36,755 bases of DNA from Bacteroidota bacterium (GTDB lineage: Bacteria > Bacteroidota > Bacteroidia > Flavobacteriales > Flavobacteriaceae). Below are positions 1-8,926 of this stretch, piece after piece. The notes below the pieces were generated by a model, which worked only from the letters and a program-made list of their open reading frames with translations, was not told where the DNA came from and searched no databases. The position numbers and the translations under genes were made by a program. Position 1 is the first letter of the stretch. The number at the start of each line of letters is the position of its first letter. The DNA lies in NCBI GenBank assembly GCA_012522045.1, contig JAAYLC010000038.1, forward strand, positions 1-36,755. The letters are read 5' to 3'.

Positions 1-710
1 ATGTTGCCATTTATCGCGACAAAACGATTGCTGACGATACCACTTTCAAACCTTTGTATAATCGGTCGTTGCGAACGTTGGATTTTGATCTTTCGGTAGA
101 TTCGCTTGAAATTACGAATGCGCAAATCGGATATACCGAACGGCATCAAAAAGAAAATCGCGGCGGAAAACTGACTTTCTCCGATTTAAATGCTAAAATT
201 GCTCAAGTTGGGAACACATACAAAAATCCTGTTGTTGCTGAAATTCATACCGTTTTTATGAACAACGCACGGGTTGCCGCTACTTGGGAATTGGACGTTC
301 ACAGCCCGATGGACCAATTTTTGTTTAAGGCGGAAGTTTCAGCTTTTGACGCCGGGCGAATCAAAGATTTTGTACGCCCAAATCTCAATGCCGAAATAGA
401 GGGAACGGCACATAAGACCTATTTTATCATTGACGGGAACAATGAAAATTCCACCACCGATTTGCGCATTAAATATTCCGATTTGAAAGTAAATATCCTA
501 AATAAAGACAAAAAGAAAAAGCGAAAATTGATTTCAGCTGCTGCCAATATTGTCATTCCAAAAGACAGCAAAAATCACGAGGAATCGTTTAATGAGAGTA
601 CGGGCAAAACCCCTCGTAACAAGACGCAATCAGTTTTTAATCAACTTTGGATCAGCCTGGAAAGCGCTTTAAAAGAAGCAATTCTGCCCGGTTTGTTGAA
701 AAATTTGTAA
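1..710 (+). CDS. AsmA-like family protein, C-terminal part (5' end outside window)
   Basis: The frame is open from base 3 to the TAA at 708-710 with no start needed at the left edge, so this is the last ~235 residues of a longer protein. It reads as alternating beta-strand and polar segments, with phrases such as LDFDLSVDSLEI and AEIEGTAHKTYFIIDG. These resemble the repetitive beta-rich C-terminal region of AsmA/DUF748-type envelope proteins, which sit at the inner membrane facing the periplasm and are linked to lipid or outer-membrane homeostasis. A basic stretch (KDKKKKRK) lies near the middle. The stop is only 5 nt from the stop of the convergent ABC-F gene. Family assignment is by general pattern only; the N-terminal domain that would settle it is missing. 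Confidence 0.6.
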   Translation, partial: VAIYRDKTIADDTTFKPLYNRSLRTLDFDLSVDSLEITNAQIGYTERHQKENRGGKLTFSDLNAKIAQVGNTYKNPVVAEIHTVFMNNARVAATWELDVHSPMDQFLFKAEVSAFDAGRIKDFVRPNLNAEIEGTAHKTYFIIDGNNENSTTDLRIKYSDLKVNILNKDKKKKRKLISAAANIVIPKDSKNHEESFNESTGKTPRNKTQSVFNQLWISLESALKEAILPGLLKNL

Positions 711-715
711 ACGGA

Positions 716-2632
716 TTATTCCAAGGCATCGATTTGATTTACCAACTTTTCCCAGGATTCCATTTCGCGGTTTAATTGTTGTTTCTTCTGTTCGTATTTT
801 TTAAAAAAGTCGGGTTGCGCTACGGCTTCATCGTAATTGTTCAACAGCTTTATATCTGCTTTTTCAATTTCACTTTCCAATTTGGAAATAGTACGCTCCA
901 CATTGGACAGTCTGTTTTTTAAGGATTTAAGTTGCTTTTGAATTTCATAATCATTGGTTTTTGATTCGTTCTTTTCAACTGTTTTGGATTCGGATTTTGT
1001 TTTCTTTTCGGCTTCTCTTAGATTTTCGAGATTGCGTTGTTCCAAGAAATAATCAATATCGCCTAAATATTCTTTAATCTGATGATCTTTAAACTCATAC
1101 ACTTTGGTGGTCAGCCCTTGCAAAAAATCCCTGTCGTGCGACACCAACAGTAAGGTTCCTTCAAAATTTATCAAGGCTTCTTTCAATACATTTTTAGATT
1201 TGATGTCCAAATGGTTTGTCGGCTCATCCATCACGAGCACGTTAAACGGTTGCAACAACAATTTTGCAAGTGCGAGTCGGTTTCGTTCTCCTCCGCTCAA
1301 CACGCGGACGTATTTTTCTACTTCATCTCCACGAAAAAGGAACGACCCCAAGATGTCACGCACCCGGCTGCGATTGCTTTCGTTTGCGGCGTCAATCATC
1401 GTGTCCAACACCGTTTTGTCGCCGTCCAGATAATCCGCTTGATTCTGTGCAAAATATCCGATTTGAACATTGTGACCGAGGGTTAGTTTTCCCGAATAGG
1501 GAATTTCACCGACAATTATTTTCGCCAACGTCGATTTTCCCTGTCCGTTTTGACCTACAAAAGCAATCTTCGCATCTCTTTCGACCAAGAGGTTTACGTT
1601 TTGCAACACCTTGTTTTCTCCGTAGGATTTGGAGACGTTTTCTGTTGTTAGAATAACCTTGCCCGGAGTCACCGAAACCGGAAAGCGCAAAGACATCACA
1701 CTATTGTCGTCTTCGTCCACTTCAATTCGATCGATTTTATCCAACTTCTTGATAAGGGATTGCGCCATAGAAGCTTTGCTTGCTTTGGCTCGAAACTTAT
1801 TGATTAATTTTTCGGTGTGTTCTATTTGTTTTTGTTGATTTTTTTGTGCTGCCAGTTGTTGTTCTCTGAATTCGCTACGCAATAAAAGATATTCGGAATA
1901 CGGCTTGTTGAAATCATAAATTTTCCCGAGGGAAATTTCAATTGTTCTGTTGGTTACATTATCTAAAAACATACGGTCGTGAGAAACGATAACGACCACC
2001 CCGGGATAGGTTTGCAGAAAATCTTCCAACCATAAAATGGATTCGATATCGAGGTGGTTGGTAGGTTCGTCCAATAACAGGATATCATTGTTTTGCAACA
2101 ATAATTTTGCCAGTTCGATACGCATTCTCCAGCCTCCCGAAAAGGTTTCGGTGGGCATATGAAAATCTTCTCTTTGAAATCCCAATCCTTGCAAAATACG
2201 TTCGGTTTCGCCTTGATACGTATACCCGCCGTGAATTTCATATTGATGTTGAATATCGTTGAGGTCAATCATCAATTGATGATAGCCTTCGCTTTCGTAA
2301 TCTTCACGTTCGGAAAGCTGTGTGTTGATGTGTTCCAGTTTTTGCTCTAAATCTCTGATGGTTACAAATGCCTCGTATGCTTCTTCCAATACGGTTCGCC
2401 CTTTGACAAAATCGATATCCTGTTTTAAAAATCCGATGGATATTTCCTTATCTGTAGCGATTTGTCCTTCGTCGTATTCTTGTTCTCCCGCCAAAATCCG
2501 AAGCATGGTAGATTTTCCGGCACCATTTTTTCCAATCAATCCAACTCTGTCTCCCGGTTTTAGTTGAAACGTAACGTTTTCAAAAAGATAATCTCCTTGA
2601 AACGAGACAGAAAGGTTATAAACATTTACCAT
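716..2632 (-). CDS. ABC-F family ATPase (Uup/EttA-like)
   Basis: This 638-residue soluble protein has two ATP-binding cassettes and no membrane segment, which is the ABC-F layout. Cassette 1 has Walker A GKNGAGKST (34-42), signature SGGWRMRIELAKLL near 165 and Walker B ILLLDEPTNHLD near 185. Cassette 2 has Walker A GQNGQGKST near 360, signature LSGGERNRLALAKLLL and Walker B VLVMDEPTNHLD. A charged inter-domain linker follows cassette 1, and the C-terminal ~90 residues form a Lys/Glu-rich coiled coil as in Uup. ABC-F proteins act on the ribosome E site or on stalled complexes, and some give antibiotic resistance. Nothing here points to resistance, so a housekeeping translation factor is more likely. 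The gene is divergent from the DUF983 gene; a palindromic promoter lies between them. Confidence 0.9.
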   Translation of the reverse strand: MVNVYNLSVSFQGDYLFENVTFQLKPGDRVGLIGKNGAGKSTMLRILAGEQEYDEGQIATDKEISIGFLKQDIDFVKGRTVLEEAYEAFVTIRDLEQKLEHINTQLSEREDYESEGYHQLMIDLNDIQHQYEIHGGYTYQGETERILQGLGFQREDFHMPTETFSGGWRMRIELAKLLLQNNDILLLDEPTNHLDIESILWLEDFLQTYPGVVVIVSHDRMFLDNVTNRTIEISLGKIYDFNKPYSEYLLLRSEFREQQLAAQKNQQKQIEHTEKLINKFRAKASKASMAQSLIKKLDKIDRIEVDEDDNSVMSLRFPVSVTPGKVILTTENVSKSYGENKVLQNVNLLVERDAKIAFVGQNGQGKSTLAKIIVGEIPYSGKLTLGHNVQIGYFAQNQADYLDGDKTVLDTMIDAANESNRSRVRDILGSFLFRGDEVEKYVRVLSGGERNRLALAKLLLQPFNVLVMDEPTNHLDIKSKNVLKEALINFEGTLLLVSHDRDFLQGLTTKVYEFKDHQIKEYLGDIDYFLEQRNLENLREAEKKTKSESKTVEKNESKTNDYEIQKQLKSLKNRLSNVERTISKLESEIEKADIKLLNNYDEAVAQPDFFKKYEQKKQQLNREMESWEKLVNQIDALE

Positions 2633-2712
2633 TCTATGTAGTATAAATTTATGATAGTTATCAGTCCTATGCGCTAAATAAAATCGAAATTATTTTAATT
2701 CTCATAAGATGC

Positions 2713-2730
2713 TTAACTTTGCAAAGTTAA
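2713..2730. promoter_or_regulatory. Palindromic TAACTTTG promoter element between divergent genes
   Basis: TTAACTTTGCAAAGTTAA is a perfect 18-bp palindrome. It holds the Bacteroidota -7 motif TAnnTTTG as TAACTTTG on both strands (2714-2721 plus, 2722-2729 minus). On the plus strand it lies 21 bp ahead of the DUF983 ATG; on the minus strand ~80 bp ahead of the ABC-F ATG. No good TTTG -33 box is seen at the usual spacing on either side. It could be a two-way promoter, an operator overlapping the -7 box, or both. Confidence 0.55.
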
Positions 2731-2742
2731 AAAACAAGTGAT

Positions 2743-3144
2743 ATGAGCATGTTGAAAGGAACAAAACTTTATAGCATTTTTACGGGCACCTGTCCGGTTT
2801 GCCATCAGGGTGAAATGTATACGGAGCCTAATGCTTATAAGACTACAAAGATTTTGAAGATGAATGAACACTGTAGTCATTGCGGAATTAAATTTAAAAT
2901 TGAACCTTCTTTCTTTTACGGAGCCATGTATGTAAGCTATGCTGTTGGAGTTGCAATAGCCACAGCTGCGTTTGTTATTTCTTATTTCTTTTTGAATTTA
3001 AACAGACATTATACTTTTCTTGTAATCACGCTTACCTTGATTGCTACTTTCCCTTTTATTCTTCGTGTTTCAAGAAATATTTGGATAAACTTTTTCTTGA
3101 ATTACAACGAAAACATCCTTAAAGAGAAACAAAAAGAAGGATAA
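2743..3144 (+). CDS. DUF983 family zinc-ribbon membrane protein
   Basis: This 133-residue protein begins with two Cys pairs, CPVC near residue 18 and CSHC near 45, the arrangement of a small zinc ribbon. Two hydrophobic helices follow (about 63-85 and 90-110), then a short charged tail (KEKQKEG). This is the standard DUF983 layout. Its function is not established. The start ATG follows a TAACTTTG -7 motif; a second in-frame ATG lies two codons on and could equally be used. The gene is convergent with the FAD oxidoreductase, 10 nt stop to stop, with no obvious terminator between them. Confidence 0.85.
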   Translation: MSMLKGTKLYSIFTGTCPVCHQGEMYTEPNAYKTTKILKMNEHCSHCGIKFKIEPSFFYGAMYVSYAVGVAIATAAFVISYFFLNLNRHYTFLVITLTLIATFPFILRVSRNIWINFFLNYNENILKEKQKEG

Positions 3145-3154
3145 GGTTTTGATT

Positions 3155-4189
3155 TTACACCGTTGGAATTGCGTTCGCGGATTCCAAACAATCAATAAGT
3201 ACACCGGCATAATAAGGGGCTGTTGTCAGTCCCCGCATGCCGAGTCCGTTAAAACACGCCATCCGCGGATGCGCGGAATGTTGTTTGAGGATGGGTTTGT
3301 TATCAGGTGTGAGCGGCCGAATTCCGGCAAAATGATGTTCAATGGTAAAAGCGCAAGCGATCATTTCTTCTATATCCGATTTAAGGATTTCAAACGCTTT
3401 ATCTGACGGTTCCCAATCCAATCCATCACTTTCGTCTCCGAAGGTTGCGCCTACTTTATAGGTGTCAGCTCCTAACGGAATCAAATAGCGTTTTCCTTTT
3501 AATATGCCCGTAGCTTTTAAATCGGGAGCGTGAACAATCAAGTATTCTCCTTTTCCGGGTTTTAGGGCGATATCTTTAAAAAAAGGATTGTTCAATACGG
3601 AAATTCCTTCACAAAAGACAATGTGTTTTGCTGTAATTCCCTTATATTCAAAGGTGTCATGGGTAAGGCGGAGTTGGTCATACAAAAACCGCACATCGTG
3701 ATAACACCCGAGTTTGCGCAATTCGGAAACGTATTGATCAATGAGCGTTTGGATGTCGATTTGTGCCGTTTGATTGATTATGCCCATTCCGTAGGGGGCA
3801 TTGATATTCGGATTGCCATTGCTTACGATGTCCGGATTGAGATACGCTTTCATCTTCACCTTATCGGAAGCTGCCATCCAATTATTTTGCTCTTGATAAG
3901 AAGCGAATATTCTATAAATCGGTTTTTGACAGTAGAAGGAATTCCCCTTGAGTTTATTTTGTAAAGACGCATAAAAGTCGAGTGCCTTGGGGTAAAATTT
4001 TTCAGTATGGGGAGGCGTGGTAAACCACTTTAGCACTGTGGGATTTAATATTCCGCCGGAAACTGCTGTGGCACACTTTGAATACGTATTAAAAACTTTA
4101 AACGACAACTTTCGGGCTTGTAGTTCTTCACAAATTGAAATTCCGGCAATGCCCAGTCCAACGATAAGATAATCCAGAGGTTTTGACAT
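3155..4189 (-). CDS. FAD-dependent oxidoreductase (DadA/GlyOx-like)
   Basis: The 344-residue protein opens with the dinucleotide-binding motif YLIVGLGIAGISICEEL (residues 7-23) of the D-amino-acid dehydrogenase/glycine oxidase superfamily. It also shows GGILNP around 55 and, near the C-terminus, HHFAGIRPLTPDNKP, typical of the FAD domain. The substrate is not evident. The start was taken as the ATG at 4189 (MSKPLDYLIVG), since the longer reading to 4219 would run through the terminator hairpin that follows gldN. That terminator's T-tract ends only a few nt before this ATG, and no TAnnTTTG motif is visible in the gap, so expression may rely on readthrough from gldN or an atypical promoter. Confidence 0.85.
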   Translation of the reverse strand: MSKPLDYLIVGLGIAGISICEELQARKLSFKVFNTYSKCATAVSGGILNPTVLKWFTTPPHTEKFYPKALDFYASLQNKLKGNSFYCQKPIYRIFASYQEQNNWMAASDKVKMKAYLNPDIVSNGNPNINAPYGMGIINQTAQIDIQTLIDQYVSELRKLGCYHDVRFLYDQLRLTHDTFEYKGITAKHIVFCEGISVLNNPFFKDIALKPGKGEYLIVHAPDLKATGILKGKRYLIPLGADTYKVGATFGDESDGLDWEPSDKAFEILKSDIEEMIACAFTIEHHFAGIRPLTPDNKPILKQHSAHPRMACFNGLGMRGLTTAPYYAGVLIDCLESANAIPTV

Positions 4190-4194
4190 AGGTG

Positions 4195-4239
4195 TAAAAA
4201 AAATCCTCCAAACTATCACTTTGATAAACTTGGAGGATT
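4195..4239 (-). terminator. Intrinsic terminator after gldN
   Basis: On the minus strand AATCCTCCAA (4239-4230) pairs perfectly with TTGGAGGATT (4211-4202) around an 18-nt loop, and the stem runs into a T-tract at about 4203-4196. It lies 22 bp past the gldN stop and ends about 6 nt before the ATG of the FAD oxidoreductase. Confidence 0.85.
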
Positions 4240-4261
4240 AAAAATTAGAAATAAAAAGGAA

Positions 4262-5161
4262 TTAATAACTCCATAAATCCATTTCAATATTTCGGATTTG
4301 TTCTTTGATACGATCTGATTCAATGAGTTGCATCAACGCATTGTCCACAACATATTCATCGATGCTTCTGTCACCGTAGATATTGTCTTCTTTGTAAATT
4401 ACAGAGTTGAATCTTCTTGAATTTAACAAGTGATCGAAAGACACGGGTTGCGAGCTATTCTTGTTGTTGAACACCATGGCTTCGTGCAATACTTCTCTGG
4501 CATCCGGATAGAATATCCAGAAGAGCTCCACTGATGCATCAATATTATCATCAGGGTATGCTTTGGAACGTGCTTCATTTGCAACCGGACAAATTGCCAG
4601 CAAACGATATTTCAGTTCGCCCTGACGTTTGTCGATATACCAAATTCCTCGAATTCGATACTGTTGAACGTCGGCAGCATCCAAGGTAAAGCTACGAATA
4701 TACTGCGGATCAACAAAACCTTCGGCGTTCAGTTGTTCAATTCCCAAATCGGTTGTATCACTGTACACCAAAGAAGATGAAATATCCTGAAGGTCTCTTT
4801 TTTCGGTAAAATAAGAATCGGCATACACTTCTGTAATGCGACCGCTTTTGATACCTTTTACCAAGACATCGTACAGGGATCTTCTTTCTGAACCAATGTT
4901 GTTCGTGTCAATCGGATAATACAGCGGGAAATTAATTCGCTCGTCAAGATCGATGATTTCCCAGACTGTTTTAGACCATAATATATCTCTCTCATCTGTA
5001 TAACCGTATGGAAGCGGAGAATCATTGTCATAGATCATCTGCTCTTCGGTTTTTTTACCAATCTCTTGTGGTGTAGTGGCATTCAAGACATTTACCTGAG
5101 CATTGATTTGTGAACCTATCACCAGTCCAAAAACAGTTAAAACAACACTTTTCAAATTCAT
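4262..5161 (-). CDS. gldN: Gliding motility / T9SS protein GldN
   Basis: This 299-residue protein has an N-terminal signal peptide (hydrophobic run LKSVVLTVFGLVIGSQINAQ, cleavage after about residue 21). The segment TVWEIIDLDERINFPLYYPI is highly characteristic of GldN. GldN (PorN in Porphyromonas) is a periplasmic protein that binds the lipoprotein GldK to form the ring under the outer membrane in the type IX secretion system. The gene is the last of gldKLMN, 22 bp after gldM, and is followed at once by a strong terminator. Length agrees with the family. No sign of damage. Confidence 0.95.
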   Translation of the reverse strand: MNLKSVVLTVFGLVIGSQINAQVNVLNATTPQEIGKKTEEQMIYDNDSPLPYGYTDERDILWSKTVWEIIDLDERINFPLYYPIDTNNIGSERRSLYDVLVKGIKSGRITEVYADSYFTEKRDLQDISSSLVYSDTTDLGIEQLNAEGFVDPQYIRSFTLDAADVQQYRIRGIWYIDKRQGELKYRLLAICPVANEARSKAYPDDNIDASVELFWIFYPDAREVLHEAMVFNNKNSSQPVSFDHLLNSRRFNSVIYKEDNIYGDRSIDEYVVDNALMQLIESDRIKEQIRNIEMDLWSY

Positions 5162-5183
5162 ATCAATCGGTTTGTTTATATTT

Positions 5184-6764
5184 TTAGTTTGTCAACTCAA
5201 TAAACACTGGAGTAATTTTCTTCAGTTTGTAAGATGTATTGCCCACAATGGTGGCGTCAATATCAAATATTTGAACTGTTTCTCCTCGTTTAGCACGTCT
5301 CAATGTAGCGACGGCAGCTGCGTTTAATTTATCTCCACTTACTCTTACTGTCGGTTGTCCGGAAACTTTAAAGCTAAATCCGGTAACTCTTAGATTTAAG
5401 TCAAATTCAAAGTCCGGCAAGGTGGCTCCGACAGAAGAAATTTCAAGACCCTGACGCTGCATTCTAACAGGTCCTCCGTCACCGTCTTCTCCACGAATGG
5501 TTCCGGTTGGTCTGGGAACGTCTCTGATACGGAAAACAGAATTTGAACTTACAGGCTCACCATCAGGTAAAGTTCCACTCGCTGTGATGGTAACTTCTCT
5601 TCCCGCTCCGGGTCTCATGATATATTTGGAACCGGATACTTTTGTTAAGCCGGGTGCAGATGCATCCACGTTGTTATCCGGAATTCCGGGAATCGAAATG
5701 GTCATCGGGTTGTCCACACCACGATACACCACGTTCATCTTGTCTGCAGCAATTACCGCTGAATTTGGCTTTGAAATAGTTGCAAATGATACGTTTACCG
5801 GAATTTCAGTATCCTCTCCGTTTTCAACGAAAATCAAGTTTCCTTCAATTTTGTGGTCTCCGGGGCTTCCAGCTCCGATTTTCAACACCACTTTTCCGTC
5901 TTCAATTTCGTATTGATCAGAAGTCAAAGGACGCCCGTCAAGAGTCAATTCTACACGGTTTGGTCTTGTATTGGGGTCTTTTCTACCCAAAACAATAGCT
6001 CCCTCAAATTGCTCGCCTGAGTAATACGCACTTTTAGAAGTCTCCAATAAGGTGTTGTACTGCGTAAAAGAAAGAGCAGCTGCTTGCTGACCTGCCAACA
6101 TCGTTTGAAGAATTTCACTTTGTGTGTTTCTGATATCATTTTGAATTTGTGTCATCTTGGTTTTTGAAGCAATCATCGGAAAGCCTTGGAATTGATAATT
6201 TAACCAAGGTTCGGTTACCCCGTCACGTCTGGTAATATCAGGAGTTCCGAATTTTCTGTTGATGTCTTGAACAATAGAAGCATACGCCGGATTATCACCC
6301 AAAATATTGAGTAAATTCTCGCGGTATGAGTTCATGTTTTCAATGAACGCATTTCCAAGTTCGGTATATCCATCTCCCGAAAACAACATTTGATCCAAGT
6401 GATCTTTTGTATCTTGAATTTCGTAATTGTTCATGTCTTCCGGAGCAAGATTTGCACGCGCGTCTAATTGATTTTTTACATCAGCGATAAAAGCATCAAA
6501 ATCTTTAGACAACGTATTGATCTGATCTGCTTTTCGCTTGACTTCACCGTATTGTTCCGGCTGCGCGCTTGCTTGTTCGCTTAAATTATCTACGAATGCT
6601 GTGATTCGATTGTCCATCGAGACGTTGGACTCTTCTAGTCTTTCATTTAGAACACCGAAAGCAGTTAACACTTCTTTTGACATATTCAATGCTAGCATCG
6701 CAATGAATATCAAATACATCATGTTAATCATTTTCTGTCTCGGCGATAGTTTTCCCTGTGCCAT
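5184..6764 (-). CDS. gldM: Gliding motility / T9SS motor protein GldM
   Basis: The 526-residue protein starts with a short basic stretch, then one membrane helix (about 12-33, MINMMYLIFIAMLALNMSKEV), and the rest is periplasmic. This fits GldM/PorM, in which a dimer spans the inner membrane with GldL and reaches through four periplasmic domains (D1-D4) to the GldK/GldN ring. The helical region to about 220 corresponds to D1; the beta-rich remainder, with VVLKIGAGSPGDHKIEG, matches D2-D4. Together with GldL it turns the proton gradient into motion driving secretion and gliding. It lies 36 bp after gldL and 22 bp before gldN. Confidence 0.95.
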   Translation of the reverse strand: MAQGKLSPRQKMINMMYLIFIAMLALNMSKEVLTAFGVLNERLEESNVSMDNRITAFVDNLSEQASAQPEQYGEVKRKADQINTLSKDFDAFIADVKNQLDARANLAPEDMNNYEIQDTKDHLDQMLFSGDGYTELGNAFIENMNSYRENLLNILGDNPAYASIVQDINRKFGTPDITRRDGVTEPWLNYQFQGFPMIASKTKMTQIQNDIRNTQSEILQTMLAGQQAAALSFTQYNTLLETSKSAYYSGEQFEGAIVLGRKDPNTRPNRVELTLDGRPLTSDQYEIEDGKVVLKIGAGSPGDHKIEGNLIFVENGEDTEIPVNVSFATISKPNSAVIAADKMNVVYRGVDNPMTISIPGIPDNNVDASAPGLTKVSGSKYIMRPGAGREVTITASGTLPDGEPVSSNSVFRIRDVPRPTGTIRGEDGDGGPVRMQRQGLEISSVGATLPDFEFDLNLRVTGFSFKVSGQPTVRVSGDKLNAAAVATLRRAKRGETVQIFDIDATIVGNTSYKLKKITPVFIELTN

Positions 6765-6800
6765 TTTCTTAGTTTAGATATTAAAAATTAGTACAAGAAA

Positions 6801-7457
6801 TTAGTTTCTAGTTGTCATTGCAGAAAGCATCCCTCCATACACTCCGTTTAGAGAGGATAAGTTCGTAGCTAAATGACTCATTTGTTGCTGCAATTGCTCA
6901 GCATTTTCAGCAACTTGTTTGTTAACTTCTGCTTGTCTGCTTGCAGATTCTATTTGAATTTTATATAAGCTGTTTAAAGAATCCAATTGTGCTGCCGCCA
7001 ATGCCATTTCTTCGCTATACTTTTTAGTAGAGCTCATAACTTCAGTAACAGGAGCAATTCCTTTTGCAGCGCCTTCAAATGAACGAATACTTGCACTTAA
7101 ACTATTCATTAACTCAGCATCAATTCGTGCTTCTTTCAGCATACTATCCAATTTTTTGGACAATTGTGCTTCAGCTTCTTTATCTTCAACTTGTTTTTGC
7201 TTTTGTTTATCACGCGCAGGACCTCCTGCCAATTCCGGATAAACCAAAGACCAATCCACATCCTCATCAACCGGCTCGAAAGCGGATATAGCGAAAATAA
7301 TAGCCTCGGTTACAAGACCGATAGTTAATAAAAGGTTTCCTCCGATTCCCGCAATTTCGTAGTGGGTAATCTTAAATAACGCTCCAACAATTACAATTGA
7401 AGCTCCCAGCCCGTAGGCCATTTGAAATAACTTTTTTGAAGATTTCGATTTTGCCAT
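6801..7457 (-). CDS. gldL: Gliding motility / T9SS motor protein GldL
   Basis: The 218-residue protein has two membrane helices (about 13-29 and 38-58) followed by a cytoplasmic tail rich in Glu, Gln and Ala that should form a coiled coil. GLVTEAIIFAISAFEP in helix 2 places a buried glutamate at residue 51. In the GldL family the glutamate at this point has been implicated in proton-driven rotation of the GldLM motor. The gene follows gldK by 93 bp, the widest gap in the operon, which contains a short direct repeat. Family length and order are as expected. Confidence 0.95.
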   Translation of the reverse strand: MAKSKSSKKLFQMAYGLGASIVIVGALFKITHYEIAGIGGNLLLTIGLVTEAIIFAISAFEPVDEDVDWSLVYPELAGGPARDKQKQKQVEDKEAEAQLSKKLDSMLKEARIDAELMNSLSASIRSFEGAAKGIAPVTEVMSSTKKYSEEMALAAAQLDSLNSLYKIQIESASRQAEVNKQVAENAEQLQQQMSHLATNLSSLNGVYGGMLSAMTTRN

Positions 7458-7519
7458 GATTTTAAAAAATTAGTAATATAAATGTTTAGGGTTTAGTAAT
7501 TTGTTTAATGTATGTAGGT

Positions 7520-7557
7520 GGAATATGTTTTTAGTTTGGGGAATATGTTTTTAGTTT
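7520..7557. repeat. 20-bp-period direct repeat spanning the gldK stop codon
   Basis: GGAATATGTTTTTAGTTT occurs at 7520-7537 and again at 7540-7557, exactly 20 bp apart. The second copy contains the gldK stop codon (complement of 7551-7553). The first copy is therefore a duplicate of the gene's last codons placed in the gldK-gldL spacer. It looks like a recent slippage or tandem duplication. Confidence 0.8.
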
Positions 7558-8894
7558 TCTACTCCCATATAATCTTGTACCGTTCGGAAACCGATGTAAC
7601 TTCTTGCCGAATCAGCGTATTCGTAGTCTCTCGTACTTACTTGAAGGAAATATGCCACGTCTTTCCACGATCCTCCGCGAACAACTTTTCTCATGTTTTC
7701 CTCATCGTTTACACTCGGATTCATAGAAGATGAATATTCGTAAGAGTCCGGCGCATAAGATGAAGCTACCCATTCTGAAACGTTTCCTGCCATATTGTAC
7801 AGGTTGTATCCGTTGGGTTCGTATGATCGTGCTTCAACGGTATAAAGCGCATCGTCTGCGGCATAATCACCACGCAAGGGTTTAAAGTTTGCCATAAAAC
7901 AAGCGCGGTCATCTATAGTATAAGGACCTCCCCAAGGATATGATCCAGACTCGAGACCTCCTCGTGCGGCATACTCCCATTCTGCTTCACTAGGAAGACG
8001 GAAAGAGTTTACAAAATTTTGTTTTTTAGATTTTTGATACGCATTCTTATAGAGTGTCCTCCAAGCACAGAATGCTTTTGCCTGTTTCCAGTTTACACCA
8101 ACCACGGGATAATCTCCGTATGCCTCGTGCCAGAAATAGTCATTGTGCATGGGCTCGTTGTAAGAATAGTTGAAATCTCTGATCCAAACCGTAGTGTCGG
8201 GATAAATTTCAAGCTCCTCTTGTTTGATAAAATCACTTCTTCGCTTCCCTTTATTACGTGCAGCGGCTTCAATATCCATATAGGTATATTGGAATTTCAA
8301 TTTGCTCACGTCAATGGTTCGCTGTCCGTTATATGCTTCCTCAATAGGAATATACATCGTATCCATTACTTCGGCATAATATTCATCCGGATATTTTGAA
8401 GTGTCCCAGATAATATCAACTCTTTTGTTGATTTTACGTCCGGCGTAATAATCCTCACTGATACTGTAATAATTGTCATACATGTATTGATCGTAAGGAG
8501 TCATTTCTTCATTTTCCTGATCCAAGAATGCAAATTCTCCGATTCCGCCATCACCCGGAGTGGCTCCGACTTCATCAGCCATGATGGCCAATCTCAAACG
8601 GACGATAGAATCTCTCACCCAATAGACAAACTGACGGTATTCTGAATTGGTAATTTCAGTTTCATCCATATAAAAAGAACGAACGGTAACGGTTTTTGGG
8701 GGCGCATCATTTACACCTACAAAATCGTCGTCACTTTTTCCCATTATAAAAGATCCACCGGGAACCAAGGTCATTCCATACGGTTTTTGAGGATACCATT
8801 TTTTTCCTTTTACTCCTACAAGTTCTCCTCTGTCATTCTTATTACAACCAACTAAGAAAGCGAGTATCGCAATGAAAGCAATGTATTTATTCAT
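7551..8894 (-). CDS. gldK: Gliding motility / T9SS lipoprotein GldK
   Basis: The start was placed at 8894 (MNKYIAFIAILAFLVGC), giving a lipoprotein signal with Cys17 as the lipid attachment site; a longer reading to 8957 would add an upstream stretch overlapping the promoter. The mature protein is a formylglycine-generating-enzyme (SUMF1/FGE-sulfatase) fold: GMTLVPGGSFIMG at the beginning, FRLPSEAEWEYAARGG and NMAGNVSEWVASSY near the end, and VRGGSWKDV at the C-terminus. In GldK (PorK) this fold is structural: the protein forms the outer-membrane-attached ring with GldN. Length 447 agrees with the family. First gene of gldKLMN; a promoter candidate lies just upstream. Confidence 0.95.
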   Translation of the reverse strand: MNKYIAFIAILAFLVGCNKNDRGELVGVKGKKWYPQKPYGMTLVPGGSFIMGKSDDDFVGVNDAPPKTVTVRSFYMDETEITNSEYRQFVYWVRDSIVRLRLAIMADEVGATPGDGGIGEFAFLDQENEEMTPYDQYMYDNYYSISEDYYAGRKINKRVDIIWDTSKYPDEYYAEVMDTMYIPIEEAYNGQRTIDVSKLKFQYTYMDIEAAARNKGKRRSDFIKQEELEIYPDTTVWIRDFNYSYNEPMHNDYFWHEAYGDYPVVGVNWKQAKAFCAWRTLYKNAYQKSKKQNFVNSFRLPSEAEWEYAARGGLESGSYPWGGPYTIDDRACFMANFKPLRGDYAADDALYTVEARSYEPNGYNLYNMAGNVSEWVASSYAPDSYEYSSSMNPSVNDEENMRKVVRGGSWKDVAYFLQVSTRDYEYADSARSYIGFRTVQDYMGVEN

Positions 8895-8926
8895 GTGTAC
8901 GGTTAATTTTATTAAATACAAGGGCG

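Noticed and set aside
716-2632. ABC-F gene as an antibiotic-resistance determinant
   Set aside because: Layout with C-terminal coiled coil fits housekeeping Uup/EttA types and the context is not mobile.
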